From the NCBI GenBank assembly GCA_023678885.1, contig CM043009.1, positions 19,337,117 through 19,401,116 on the forward strand: 64,000 nucleotides of DNA, written 5' to 3'. Source of the DNA: Pogostemon cablin. Its lineage: Eukaryota; Streptophyta; Magnoliopsida; Lamiales; Lamiaceae. How positions within the stretch are numbered: the stretch's first letter is position 1; each line of letters begins with the position of its first letter. The notes beneath the pieces are model-generated. The model saw nothing but the letters and a program-made list of their open reading frames with translations, searched no databases and was not told the DNA's origin. Position numbers and translations under genes: made by a program. Of this stretch, positions 11,961 to 23,226 are shown one piece after another.

Positions 11961-12390
11961 TTGGTGGAGAAGATGACCCAATCATGGCTAAGGATAAATG
12001 TCCTGATGAAGTTGACCAAGAGGAGTGGAACTATCAGGTGTGATCTATGGGTGAATCCTACATATCTGGTAATGTATAGAAATTTAATTAAGATATACTC
12101 ATTTTTTCTCACCTTGATAATTATTAATTATTTTTATTTGATATATTAGAAAAAATCTATGCAGAATGTCGAAGCTCGCAAGTGGGTCAAAGACAACCGT
12201 ATGTCACCATATTGCATGAGGCGCTAATTTACATGCAATGACAGGCCATATCGATTGAAAAATATGTTGATTGAAAATGGTATGATATCTCCGTCATGTT
12301 CACGAGTGCCATTAGATCTAAGTGCTGGTCCATCTCGTGTTAGTACATCAAATGATCAACTACCGGACAATGAAGTTTTATGTTGAATTA
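11961..12390 (+). pseudogene. Degenerate coding-like sequence, possibly transposon-derived
   Basis: One frame reads MAKDKCPDEVDQEEWNYQV before a stop; a second block after an acceptor-like ATATATTAG (near 12150) reads KSMQNVEARKWVKDNRMS. The spacing loosely recalls the plant transposase_24-type proteins of CACTA elements, which would suit the CACTA end at 13091, but similarity is weak and stops are frequent. Treat as unassigned. Confidence 0.2.
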
Positions 12391-12559
12391 ATTTGACTAT
12401 TAGTTTTGTTATGAATTGTTTGAATACCTCCATCTTTTATCAATATCATTTACTGAATTATAAATGTTGATATTTTTCTTTATTATTTAAATAAGAATCG
12501 TTTTATTTTTCATATGCTTTCCGCATGTTTCTTTAGATGCCAAATTATAATTTTGACTC

Positions 12560-13091
12560 ACAATTAAATCAAACTTTTAGCTATATTTATTGTTAAAAAT
12601 TCAACCGCACATAGATTAAATTTTTAACTACACTAAGATTTAATTTTTACCCACATATCAACTTATTTCTCACCCACACATAATATTAACAATTACCCAC
12701 ACTTATATACATTTTTTCCCACATAAAAAAAATGAATTTTAACCATACTTAATTGGCATGACACGTCATCTTCCAACTAAGCAATTATATTACACGTAAG
12801 CGTCCAAATCAGTATCCATATCAATGCCACGTCAGCATATACATCCGAATTTTAGATGATGGAAACTATTTACCAACATATATTTGAAATATTTCCCACG
12901 CACGCATGTGTGGCTAAAGATTTGACGTTTACCAGCACATACTTTTAAGTGTGTGGAAAGAGTATTAGCTACATTTAAATAGCCACACTTGATTTAAACT
13001 TATTTATGTATGGGGAAAATGCATTATCCACACATACTTGATCATTACCCACACTTAATATGTGGGGCTAAAAACTGAATTTCTTGTAGTG
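12560..13091. mobile_element. CACTA-type element end (right terminus at 13091)
   Basis: On the minus strand the right edge reads CACTACAAGAAATTCAG, the canonical start of plant CACTA elements. It is followed outside by CTA (13092-13094), a possible 3-bp target duplication. The adjacent 450 bases contain repeated CCCACAC.TA motifs in both orientations, as in CACTA subterminal arrays. A weak left candidate, CACTAAGATT preceded by CTA at 12627-12629, would give a 462-bp element, but the left boundary is not established. Confidence 0.45.
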
Positions 13092-13196
13092 CTACCACCT
13101 CGTTGCAGCTTATCGCAGGTCATCTCCTTCTTTCTCACTAATCCTTCTCCCCTTCTTTCTTCGTCCCTTCGCACACAATACCAATTGTTTGAAATA

Positions 13197-13673
13197 ATGT
13201 ACGGTAATTTATCCACTACATTACGTACTCATTTTTCATCGGCGGCGGCGGCGATTGGGCATCGCCGCCTATTCTCTGAATTCCCTTTCTCTATTTCGTC
13301 TTGGTACTGGTGGCATTCCAACAAAAACAGCTTACCAATCAAGAGCCCTAGAATTTTTAACCTAATGGCTTCGATTTCCACCGATGCTAAAGAAGAAAAG
13401 AAGAAACCCTGGCTTCTCGTCGGCCTCGGCAATCCTGGAAAGCGTAATAGCGGCACTCGCCACAATGTCGCTTCTCAAGCCCTAAGCATGGCTGCTGCTT
13501 TTTGTGTGTGCATGTTTGTGTTAATTAATATCAATAAAAATCTAATTTGATAGACCGAGGGTTTTGTGGTGTTCTATCTTCTTAATAGGTGGGCTTTGAG
13601 TTGATTGATTATATTGCTGAAGCAGAGGGGATTTCTATTAGCACCGTCTCCTTCAAATCTTCTTTTGGAAAAG
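13197..13673 (+). pseudogene. Captured peptidyl-tRNA hydrolase fragment (exons 1-2)
   Basis: Peptidyl-tRNA hydrolase releases tRNA from prematurely dropped peptidyl-tRNA; plants have organelle-targeted bacterial-type copies. Exon 1 is 13197-13466: ATG 13197 opens an S/R-rich leader of about 65 residues like a transit peptide, then KKPWLLVGLGNPGKRNSGTR and HN. The GLGNPG..Y..TRHN block is the enzyme's N-terminal signature (the usual Tyr is absent here) and includes the catalytic His. Exon 2 is 13589-13673, beginning VGFELIDYIAEAEGISISTV and ending FKSSFGKG; splice sites are AAT/GT, TAG/GT and AAAG/GT. Later exons are missing, so only about 118 residues of roughly 200-280 remain. It sits inside the 5.8-kb hAT element, so it is probably a transduplicated copy. 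The upstream side abuts the CACTA end. Confidence 0.75.
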
Positions 13674-14740
13674 GTTATTTCTTTTTTCTCATTAATTTTT
13701 TGAGTTTTGTCACTTCCCAACCAAATATGTAATGCTTGATGTGGGTACTTAACTAGATAATAAGTACAAGAGATAAAATGTTAATGAAGAAACACGGAAG
13801 TTCTCTAAATGTGGGTATCAACATCTGATTGTTTTGAATAATATGTTTATTCATTTTTCTTCTGTTTGCATAATCAGAACATTGAGCGTTTATTGATTTC
13901 TATTAGGGATTATCTTTTTGCTCCATTACATAGTGATATTTAATGGTGTGTTTTGGTTCATATTATTGAAAAAACTAGGTGGAGCTTTGAAGAAAGCTAG
14001 ATTATGAGTGATAAAATAGTAACTACTTAGATTCTTGGGTTTTTAAATCTATTTGTTCTGTCGGTATAGTTGCATAAAATCACTATGAAGGGGGATGACT
14101 GTTGTAGGATTTTCTCATTAGCCCTTGCTTTGTTCTAACTGGAATTTGCCATTGTGAAGCTTTTCTTGGACACACTTGGGCACTTCTTCTGCACCAATTT
14201 TGGATCTGTGATTAGTTCTTTACTTAATTAATTACTTTCTTGCTGGAGTATTGATTGATTGAAATCAGCTTTTCTAAGTCTTTTCATCCATTATTATGGT
14301 ATATGCTTTCTTGTTTTGGCTTGTTAATGTTTGAGCTTCGAGAATATTTTTTTGTCGGTTGGCCCTGGCTGTGTAATTACCCTTTATTTAATCTTAGATT
14401 TTGAAAGTATTCCTAAAATTTATTTAATTGTAATAGTTATTTTAATAATTTGACAGGTTGACATGCACATGGAGATGAAGAGGCTGAGCTCATCTAGCAT
14501 GAGAAAAAAATTACCTATCATTTTATTTTTTTTGTATGTTATTTGAAGTTTGAATTGAAGATGTTATGACATGTTAAAACTTGTTATGATTTTATTTTAA
14601 AACTTGTGTGGTGATTTTCTGACATGTTATGATTATTATTTAATGTTTAGACAAAGAATGTTTAATGTTGTAGGCACATTTATATTTGAGACTTGACATT
14701 TAATATTTTAGGTTTTAAAAAAAACAGGTTTAACGGGTTC
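13674..14740 (+). other. Sequence downstream of the captured exon
   Basis: Probably continues as captured intron DNA. Near 14455-14500 there is TTGACAG followed by a purine-rich stretch (ACATGGAGATGAAGAGGC) that could be a short exon, but it does not match peptidyl-tRNA hydrolase and I cannot assign it. Confidence 0.3.
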
Positions 14741-14906
14741 GGGTACCCGCGGGTAAGAACTATCGGGTACGGGATGGATACGGGTATTGCAAGTGCTATT
14801 TTAAACGGTTATGGAACGGATACGGGTAGTAATATATTAATCGGATACGGTTTCGGATACCCCAAAAAATGCGGGTACCCTACCCGTTGCCATCTCTAGA
14901 CTCAGG

Positions 14907-15150
14907 TAATAGAATTTGTATTCCTTAATTAATTTTAATCTCATTAATAGTATTTTTATAATATTACATAAAATTTTAATTTATATAAAATATTAAATTA
15001 ATTAAAATTTTAATGAAGATTTTATATATTTTAATAATTATAGAAAAATATTAAATTAAAAATAAAATAAAATATCAATATTTTTAAAATATAAAAAAAA
15101 TTAAAATACAAATAAAAGAATTTTTATATATTAAAAAAGGGTCCATTACT
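14907..15150. other. Very AT-rich spacer
   Basis: Almost entirely A and T with runs of TTAAAATT type. No feature supported beyond its position between two transposon-like segments. Confidence 0.5.
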
Positions 15151-15172
15151 ATGAGGTACAATCTATATAACA

Positions 15173-16827
15173 ATATTACTATTAGATACAAAAGAAAAAA
15201 ATATTGCTGATTAATAGAAAATAAATACATGAATTACCACTATTATCCTTCTTTTAATTGTGTTCAAAAATTAATTTAAATGTATGATGTGTAATGTAAT
15301 AATAAAAAGATAAAGAGTCCCACTAATTTCTTCATAAAAACTGGTGGAAGATCACACCAATCTTTCCAAAATCCGTAAATATCGCGCATAAATGGTCAAC
15401 TTCAGAATATTACGAAACTTGTTGATAGTGCCATATAAATATTATCAAAATTTCTGAATACATTACTAAAAATTTCTGAATACATAGTGATAATCTCTTA
15501 CACTTGTTTGCATGTATTCTGAATACATTATTGAAATTTTCTGAGTATATAGTGTTAATCTCATAAACTTGTTTGATTGATAAGATAAGAATATCCACCC
15601 ACAAGCATTGAAACTGTAATGAAAAAATTCTGCATACTTATCACATTTTTTAATACACATCACAAAACATGAAAATACGAATATATGAAAAACATAAATC
15701 AAAGTAATTGAACCCGCATTGAACACTAAAATCGTCGATGAAAATTCTAGCAAATTGAACCCACATATACAAAGAATTTCAAATTTTCAGAAATTGCATA
15801 CGAAGAATTAAAAATGCAAATATATGAAGAATTGAATACAGAGCAATTGAACCTTGTTGAACTCCAAAATTGAAAATTAAAAGCCCATCAAAATAAATAT
15901 GAGTCATTGAGTACGAAGAATCAAACATCCCAAAAATTAAGAACGATAATTAATTGAATACGACTAGTACAACTGAATCAAATGACGACTTCGTAAATGG
16001 AAGAATTAAATATGAAGAACTAAATAACCTTACATTGAACTCTATAACTATAGTAGATGAAAAATCTAGCAAAATGAACACGAGCTATTAAAAACGCAGA
16101 ATTAAACATTCAGCGAATTGAACACCAAAATTGAATACATTATCAAATAAATCCCAGTATTCGAAATTCAACCCCCATTTTGACTATTCGTAATAGTGTA
16201 TTCAAGATTCAGAATTGAGTTGGTCCTATTCAGGATTTAGAATTGAGTTGTTCGTATTAAGGATTCAAAACATTTGAATATTCTGAATTTTAATTAACCT
16301 CAAAGTATTCATCTTCTCATTCGCTTCTACTCTCTGAATTATCTTGCCCAGCACTCCAGCAGAATTACTGCCCATGAATAAGACTCCGACGGACCCTATT
16401 CTCCCGCCAATATGATGACATTGCTCGGGTGATGCTGCTGCCCGTTTCCAGCACTGAACTCATTTTCTTCTTCTTTGCTTCGATCAAATCTACTACTACA
16501 AACGAATGTGATCAATTGCGACGATTGGAATTCCAGCTTGAACAAATTGGAGTGCGTGAATGAACGATGAATAATTATTCGCGAGAAATAAGATCTTCAA
16601 AGTGGTATGTTGATTCAGGAGAGAAAGGGCGACAAGAGGATTTCTGTGGAGAGAGAATTCATGTGTGAAATATTTCAAATATGGAAAGAGAGAGAACTGT
16701 TATCGTGTCAAAATAAATTTCTACCTATTTTATTTAATTGATGTATTTAGGGGCAATTGAGACTTTTAACAAAATGATTTTGTAGTGGATAGTAATAAAA
16801 TAGATTCTTTGTATCTACTAGTAATAT
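15173..16827. mobile_element. Putative DNA element bounded by 25-bp inverted repeats
   Basis: ATATTACTATTAGATACAAA (from 15173) is matched on the opposite strand by ATATTACTAGTAGATACAAA (from 16827 leftward). Between them lie about 1.6 kb of AT-rich DNA with many repeats of GAATACAT and AATTGAAC and a less AT-rich patch at 16320-16480. No transposase or clear target duplication was found, so the class and exact ends are unknown. Confidence 0.35.
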
Positions 16828-17104
16828 AATAGTATATAATAATTATATACATTTATATTTAAAAATTTTAAGAACTTAATTTAATTATATATTTTTTAAC
16901 TGAGTTGAGTATATATATGTAATTTTTTTATTTAGATTTTAAATGATTTAATATTTTATTTTTTATTAAATAATTTAATACAAATGTTCTTAATAAATAT
17001 TACATGTTAAGTAAAAAAATATTAACATATTTATAATTTTTATAATTATATAAATAGATGTTGTATAAATTAAAAGAATATTATTTATAATTATAATTAT
17101 ATAC

Positions 17105-17107
17105 TCC

Positions 17108-17139
<32 letters not shown>

Positions 17140-17155
17140 GGGTGGGTGGGGGGGA
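17105..17155. repeat. GT/GA/G-rich microsatellite
   Basis: Consecutive (GT)n, (GA)n and G-rich runs (CCGTGTGTGTGTGTG, then GAGAGAGAGAGAG, then GGGGGTGGGTGGGGGGG). Confidence 0.9.
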
Positions 17156-17514
17156 GGAAGTAGGGAATTGAATGGGCAATACCATGGGGTGGGAGGAATG
17201 CCCATTCTCACAAATAAGAGAATACACGTTCCTTTGGAATCGGTATATTAATAAAAATATATCAATCGCAGGAATGTGAATAGAATTAGGAATAACGATT
17301 TCATTTCCACCCCATTCCATTATACCAATCATGACCTTTTGGTTTATGATATAATTGTAATTTCACCCATAGAGTTTAGTGTATATATATAATTCTAATT
17401 TTACCCTTGTGATTTAGGATATATTTTACCTTTAGGGTTTAAGGTTTAAAGTATAATTATAATTTCACCCTTATAGTTTAGGGTATATTTTATTTTTAGG
17501 ATTTAAGATTTAAA

Positions 17515-18435
17515 AATGAGTGAGGCTCTTGTGTACCCGGGCGCACATTCCGTGCGCCTTTACAATTTTTATGCCCCTTTACAATTTAAACCCCTAGCAA
17601 TACATAGGTTTAAATAGGATTGGAGGGGAGGGTTGTTTTCACATGGGACACGGAACATCTTTCCGTGTCCCCGGGCGCACATGAGCTTTTGCCTTTAAAA
17701 ATGTGGAGACCACATGTTCCACCAATTTATTTGGTGGACTGGTTCCACACAAATTATACTCTTGTTTGAATTGTTGGAAAACATTTGCAGCATGATTATA
17801 TACTCTGAGATATAAAAATAGTCTGTCAATAAATATGAAATTTCATCGAATTTTCTAAATATGAAATTTCATCGAATTTTCTCGATGAATAACGACTGTA
17901 AAAGATAAAACTTTTGTATCTTAAGAAGCTAAATACATCCTATAATTTCACGCTTGTGATTTAAGAACCTGCACATAAGATCAAATATGAGAATGATTGA
18001 AACTAAAAATAAGATCAAATAAAAGTATAAAAGATAAAATAAATTAAAGTATAAAAATAGGATTTATAAAATGGCAAAAGCTTGTGTGTGCCTGGGCACA
18101 CGGGAGCACATTCCGTATGCCTTTAAAATTTTGTGCTAAATTATATACACTTTAGTATAAAGATGTGTACCCTTTATTTTACAAGGCAAAAACTTGTGTG
18201 CTCTCGGGCATACGGAAGCACACTCCGTGTACCTTTAGAATTTTGTGTTAAATTGTATACCCTTTAGTATAAAGATGTGTACCCTTTATTTTCTGAAAAA
18301 AAATAAAAAATATAATGAAAAGTATATACCCATTAAAACAAAATGGTGAACCCTTATTAATTAAAGTGTATAATCTTTAGAACAAAATAATGTACCATTA
18401 TCCATAATACTAAATTCTAAAGGCGCATGCAAGCC
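17515..18435. repeat. Dispersed repeat family with GGCAAAAGCT.GTGTG.GCC.GGG ends
   Basis: Related motifs recur: GTGTACCCGGGCGCACATTC at 17531, its inverted partner CCCGGGCGCACATGAGC at 17670-17687, then GGCAAAAGCTTGTGTGTGCC at 18073 and GGCAAAAACTTGTGTGCTC at 18185. The first pair is in inverted orientation about 180 bp apart, as in a small MITE; the later two are direct. The interior is AT-rich with ATACCCTTTAGTATAAAG repeats. No coding capacity. Confidence 0.45.
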
Positions 18436-19042
18436 TCACTCTTATAAAATTATAAAGAAAACACGAAAATCAAAGAGACAAAAAAAAGATAACAAAAACT
18501 AAAAAGAAAAATGATACCTCGAATGACTGAACCTTCACATTAGATCAAATAAAAGTAAAATATAAAAAAAATTAAAGTAGATTAGAAATAGAATGAAATT
18601 AGAATATATAGAAGAGAAAAAAAGGAAGAAGCACATAGAAAGAAAAAAAATAATAATAATTTGATTTGTTAATGAAAAAGTGTATATGGAATGATTTGAA
18701 TGAATGAACGACCGTGATTAAAAGCAATCAACGGTGTAGGAAAAAAGGTCGAAAAATTACTAAAAATAGTGCTGAAAGATTGATATCATATTTATATAGA
18801 TATAGATTAAATTAAAATATATTAATTGATATATTAAAATTAATATATTAATTGATAATTAGTAGAATATGCCAAAAATATATTTCATATTATCAAATTT
18901 ATATAGTTAATTAAAAAATAAATAAATAAAATATTATTGGCGTAAATAGGATCCATGATTGAGATCAAAAGTATTAAATGGACGGTCCAGATTAAAATTG
19001 GATGGTTACTAAATTTAGTAAAATTGAAAAGATTGAGAAAAA
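18436..19042. other. AT-rich non-coding segment
   Basis: No gene seen. A block at about 18950-19050 (GATTGAGATCAAAAGTATTAA onwards) is repeated in diverged form at about 19857-19960. Confidence 0.4.
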
Positions 19043-19115
19043 TTGAAGATAAAAATAGAAATTCTAATAAATTAAATTAAATTAGATGGTCCTGAATTTC
19101 TATTTTTATCTTCAA
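19043..19115. repeat. 22-bp perfect inverted repeat (hairpin)
   Basis: TTGAAGATAAAAATAGAAAT with TC at 19043-19064 is the exact reverse complement of 19094-19115, with a 29-base AT-rich loop. Confidence 0.8.
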
Positions 19116-19130
19116 TGTATATCTATAATA

Positions 19131-19408
19131 CTCTCTCCGTTCCAAATTCAAGTTCACGTTTACTGTAGATACGAAGTTTAAGAAAAGTCACTTCATCTTC
19201 ACACTTTCCGTTTTAGTTCGTCTCAAATTCAACTTCACACTTCTATAAAAATAAAAAGTAACTAATTAATATCCCTCCAACATACTTTAATTTCAATTTG
19301 TCGTTAAAGTGAAGTTGAATTTGATTAAAAGTAACTAATTAATATCCCTCCAACATACTTTAATTCCAATTTGTCGTTAAAGTGGAGTTGAATTTGGGAC
19401 GGAGGGAG
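19131..19408. mobile_element. Stowaway-like MITE (CTCCCTCCGT.CC termini)
   Basis: Left end CTCTCTCCGTTCCAAATTC, right end GAATTTGGGACGGAGGGAG, flanked by TA as expected for Tc1/mariner-type elements. A 74-bp internal segment (GTAACTAATTAATATCCCTC onwards) is duplicated in tandem at about 19257 and 19331. Confidence 0.7.
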
Positions 19409-19560
19409 TATATTAAATGAATATTTTTTTATTTTTTTTTATCGGACAAAGTTAGTTGTTAGTATAATTAGTTCACCAAGTTAAATTTGGGACGGAGGGA
19501 GTATATTAAATTAATATTTTTTTATTTTTTTTTATCGGACAAAGTTAGTTGTTAATATAG
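19400..19560. repeat. About 91-bp tandem duplication spanning a MITE/SINE junction
   Basis: A unit made of the MITE end (GGGACGGAGGGAGTATATTAAA), an A/T run and ATCGGACAAAGTTAGTTGTT occurs twice, starting at about 19396 and 19487. The duplication joins the right end of the MITE to the tail of the adjacent SINE-like repeat. Confidence 0.7.
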
Positions 19561-19710
19561 TTGGTTCACTAAATCTCCATACACCCTTATTCTCCCAAGC
19601 CTCCTTATAAACTCCTACTCCTATTCGTTCCCAATGAAAATCGAATTCGGGTCACTCACTTGTGTAAGGAGCCCGGTGGCCAAGTGGGCTAGCCCACTTG
19701 GTTAATATTG
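19500..19710 (-). mobile_element. SINE-like repeat, copy 1
   Basis: Read on the minus strand: an A-box-like TAGCCCACTTGG (19691-19680), a diverged B-box-like GAATTCGATTTTC (19648-19636), a body with GGAGGCTTGGGAGAATAAGG and an A-rich tail near 19530-19505. Two other copies of the same body occur at 21385 and 29165. Pol III boxes, short length and an A-rich tail suggest a tRNA-derived SINE, but box matches are imperfect. Confidence 0.4.
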
Positions 19711-20376
19711 ATTTTATATTAATTGAAATTAAGCATATAATGATTAAAAATTAGTTAAATATAACAAAAATATCTCCTATATTTACCAAATTTATATTGT
19801 AAAATAGAAAAGTAAAATTCAAGTAATAACATTTATTATTAGTATAATTAAATTTTATGATTGAAATCAAAAGAATTAATTGAACGGTCAAGATTAAAAT
19901 TAAATTATTTTTAAATAGAGTAAAATTGAAAAAAAATTAAAAATAAAAATAGAAGTTTAGGTTTACTTTTATATATATGTATGTATAGATAGATAGATTA
20001 ATATTATGTAAGAAATTTATATTTAACATAATAATTTTTTAAAGTTTAAATTTTAAATATAAAATTTTTAATTTTATTAGATATAAGTGTAATTTACTAA
20101 AAGAAATATAAAAAATCAGATTTTTTTTGTCAAAATTTTAAGGGTTAGGACTAAATCGCAATTTAAGTAAATGTTGTAATTTTTGGTGCAATAAATATAA
20201 AGATAAAATGTAATTTGACGTGGAAAAAGACAACGCCATGTCAACAATCGGATAACGTAGACTGGCCATGTGTGCAACGAACATCAAAGGTGGTTGACTC
20301 TTTTGCTAAATGTAAAAAATTTACACGAAATTGCTATTAAGTAAAGGCTGCGACTATTTTAGCAATTATTCATATA
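19711..20376. other. AT-rich spacer upstream of the degenerate MITE
   Basis: Contains the diverged repeat of 18950-19050 and a GATA-type microsatellite (19986-19998). No gene seen. Confidence 0.4.
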
Positions 20377-20590
20377 CTCCATCTATTCCTTATAAAGAGG
20401 GTCTTTTTATTTTATTTTTTTGGCGTCCCACCCAAAGGGTCCTATTTTCTTTTTAATACATATTAGACTTACACCCCCACTAATACAATTAAAATATATG
20501 GCTTACACTCCCACTATACATTAAATAATAATACTCCTTAATTTACGTGCAAAAAGAAAAAAAAAAATCCATTTTAGGCGCCCTAGGGAG
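20377..20590. mobile_element. Degenerate Stowaway-like MITE
   Basis: Left end CTCCATCTATTCCTTATAAAG, right end AGGCGCCCTAGGGAG. The interior has the family's CCCACTAATACAA and TTAATTTACGTGCAAAAAG motifs. Several end bases have mutated. Confidence 0.5.
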
Positions 20591-21384
20591 TGTATATAAT
20601 ACATATAACAAAATTTAACTAAGTTTTAGAGACATAAAAAAAAATAAAATGAATACAAATAGATAACTAAAGAATTCAATGGGAATATCCTTACAAAATA
20701 TTTTAAATATTAAGTCTACAAAATAGGTGCATATAATTCATTTTCCCATTTATAATTAATTAGCAAGAGATGTAAAAGAGAAGATGATTGAGGATACTAC
20801 AATTGAAAAAAGTGTAACATATGGTGAAACTCTGCCCTTGTCCTTTCTCAACACCATCCCTTCAAGTAAAGGGTAATTCACCACAATCCCAAATAATGGG
20901 ATCAAAGCTTGTATTACCATCATTCCCCCATCGAACAACCTTCCAAATCCAATCACAAAGGATGCAAGATTTATGACATAAAGAGTGCACAAAGGAACCA
21001 TAAACAGAGCTGGTGCCTGGAAATCGTACAATCCCATATGGTATCGCTTGACTACTTCGTCGTCCACCACTTTGTTCGTCGGCAAAAAGCTCACGTTTGT
21101 CAAACCCAACTTCTCCCTTATACCATCCAAAGTAGCATATAAGAAAGATGTCAACGACCTCATCATCCACATCCTTTGCTCGATCGGCCATGTCCTGATT
21201 GAGTGCCCCATTATTAAGATCTCTTGAATATGTTTCAGCTGAGCTGAGAGGAAAACAAGAATGAACACATGGAAATATGGACTCGAAACCTGTTGCATGA
21301 GAAAATAAAGAATTTACACTTGATGGTGAGCAGATAAAAATAAAAACTTGCATAGACTCCAGCACTATATACTTTTGTTTTAAG

Positions 21385-21580
21385 GTTTAGGGTTAAATTT
21401 TATTTTTTTAGTTGTTAGTATACCCTAATTTACACCCATACTCCCCCTTTCTCCAAGCCTCCTTATAACTCCCCCTAATTAGTTCCCAAAGATAATCGAA
21501 GTTGGGTCACTCACTTTAGTAAGGAGCCCAGTTACCAGGTGATGAGCTAGCTTACTTGGTTTTAGGATTAAATGTTTCGT
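21385..21580 (-). mobile_element. SINE-like repeat, copy 2, in intron 7 of CSL copy A
   Basis: Minus-strand reading gives CTAGCTCATCACCTGG (A-box-like), ACTTCGATTATC (B-box-like), GGAGGCTTGGAGAAAGGGG and an A-rich end near 21395. It closely matches copy 1 in order and spacing and is absent from the same intron of copy B, so it inserted after the duplication or was lost from B. Confidence 0.4.
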
Positions 21581-23226
21581 CTTTAGGGTTTTAAATGGTC
21601 AAATTGATTGCACGAATCTAAGATCCGTGTAACCAGTTGAACAAGAGACTTACTCATGTCATTTTGATGATGTTACATCAGTTAAGATACATTCTCACTT
21701 TTCTTTAACGAAAGAAAAAGGCGAAAAAAATTAAAAAATACGTACCTCAGGATACAAAGGAATGCAACGAAGTAGACAAATTTGTGGAACAATGGACAAT
21801 ATATAAAGTGGGAGGAAGTAAATAGGGTAATAGGCCAATACAGCATAACCCGTGGTTTGAGAAACCGGCATCCTCAACAGCCCATACTTTAGGGGAGAAA
21901 ACTTCGACAGACTTATCTGACTTAGGCCAACGTTCCATCGCGTATGCTGAACAAAAACTTCACCAAGGCTTATAGGAGATGCACCCAAGAAACATGGATT
22001 AGAAGGTTCACAATACACAGAAGTCCATCCCTCACAGTGCAAAATAAAGCCTGTTAAATAGTCTTCCAACACTGAAAAATACCTAAATCCCACCTGCATT
22101 CATAATAACCTAGTAAGCATTAGCAATATCAAATTAATAATTATTAGTGATCATATATTCCAGATTGTGAATATTAAACATGCCTCTTCCCCCCCATTTT
22201 GTATTACTATCATAGCTACAAGAAGCTAACACTTCCAGTTCTTTATGAAATGCATTTCCTTTTGCGAATATTTTGTCATTAGGTGTGTAATTCCTGTACA
22301 ATGTCTTGATGAACTCGTCGGACGAACCAAAATACTTCTTCAGTTTGATAAGATCAACATCTGTAGTGAAACAAGTACTCCAACAATTAGATCAATAGCT
22401 ACAAATATACTACATTTTGATTTTCAAAACACGCTATTATTACCAAGATGAATTTTTTTAGTCCCATACAAGGCTTCTCTCTTTATATAAAATCCAGATC
22501 CCGACAAAATTGGTCCACGAAGCCCGTCAAAACCTCCCCACATTTCCTACAACGATAGAGATGAGTAGAAGATGGAAAAACGATTAATACTTAATTAAGT
22601 CACTCTAATATGTACACTTGTTAAATGACCACCTCGTCTAAGATATTAAGATGATAGAGAAGAATATCATTTAATACTTAATCAAGTCATGCTAGCATTG
22701 TTTTGGATTGATATTGTTTGTTGGGAGGCTACTCTTATTTCTGATATGTAAGTAACTCTACTTCGTGAGTACCATAGGTACTCTTTAAATAAAATTTCTA
22801 TATTCGACCAAAAAAGAAAAGTCATGATAGCATTATTACCCATATAAATCTGAGTTGGCCATCGTAGATGTCATTTTGAGCAAGGTTGTAGAACTTCTGA
22901 GGGAACTGAACAAAGGCGAGGTTTTGTACCAACTTAGAGTCGAGATGAAAGCACATGGCTAGCCGGGCGGATGCTGCGTTGTTGCAGTACATGTCGCAGT
23001 CGAGCACCAAGACATACGGCGAGTTGCTGATAATGGACGATACACGAAGCTGCGAATTCAATTATCAATACTCGTTGATCATAAAACTAATGTTATAACT
23101 AGATGGAGAGTTTACCAAAACGTTGAGTGCTCCAGCCTTGAAATGGTGTGGATGATGAGGTTTTTTCTCTCGAGCAGCATACACTAGAAGTGGCATCTCT
23201 TCATTATCATTTACATCACTAATCAC

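Larger units (their letters stand above)
9073..14898. mobile_element. Large hAT element carrying host gene fragments (Pack-hAT)
   Basis: Perfect 8-bp target duplication GACTCAGG at 9065-9072 and 14899-14906. Terminal inverted repeats: left TAGGGATGGTAGC, right (reverse complement) TAGAGATGGCAAC, 10 of 13 matching. Both subterminal regions (9100-9275 and 14730-14885) are rich in GGGTACCCG and CGGGTTCGGG motifs, typical of hAT subterminal binding arrays. The 5826-bp interior has no recognisable hAT transposase but holds two exons of a peptidyl-tRNA hydrolase gene, an unassigned coding-like piece near 9411, a 114-bp tandem repeat, a hAT-like terminal fragment near 10250-10340, and a nested CACTA end. 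It is therefore non-autonomous. Confidence 0.75.

Noticed and set aside
13062..13196. Upstream extension of the tRNA hydrolase frame to a GTG at 13062
   Set aside because: The extra codons run into the CACTA terminal repeat; ATG 13197 with a transit-peptide-like leader is the better start.
17081..17332. Minus-strand frame with Ser/His/Thr runs
   Set aside because: It translates the GT/GA microsatellite and nearby AT-rich DNA.
19679..19705. tRNA gene at the palindromic CCAAGTGGGCTAGCCCACTTGG
   Set aside because: No cloverleaf could be drawn; only A- and B-box-like motifs are present, so a SINE-like repeat was preferred.
20909..21227. Plus-strand open frames opposite CSL exon 8
   Set aside because: They are antisense to a well-supported CSL exon with membrane-span coding.
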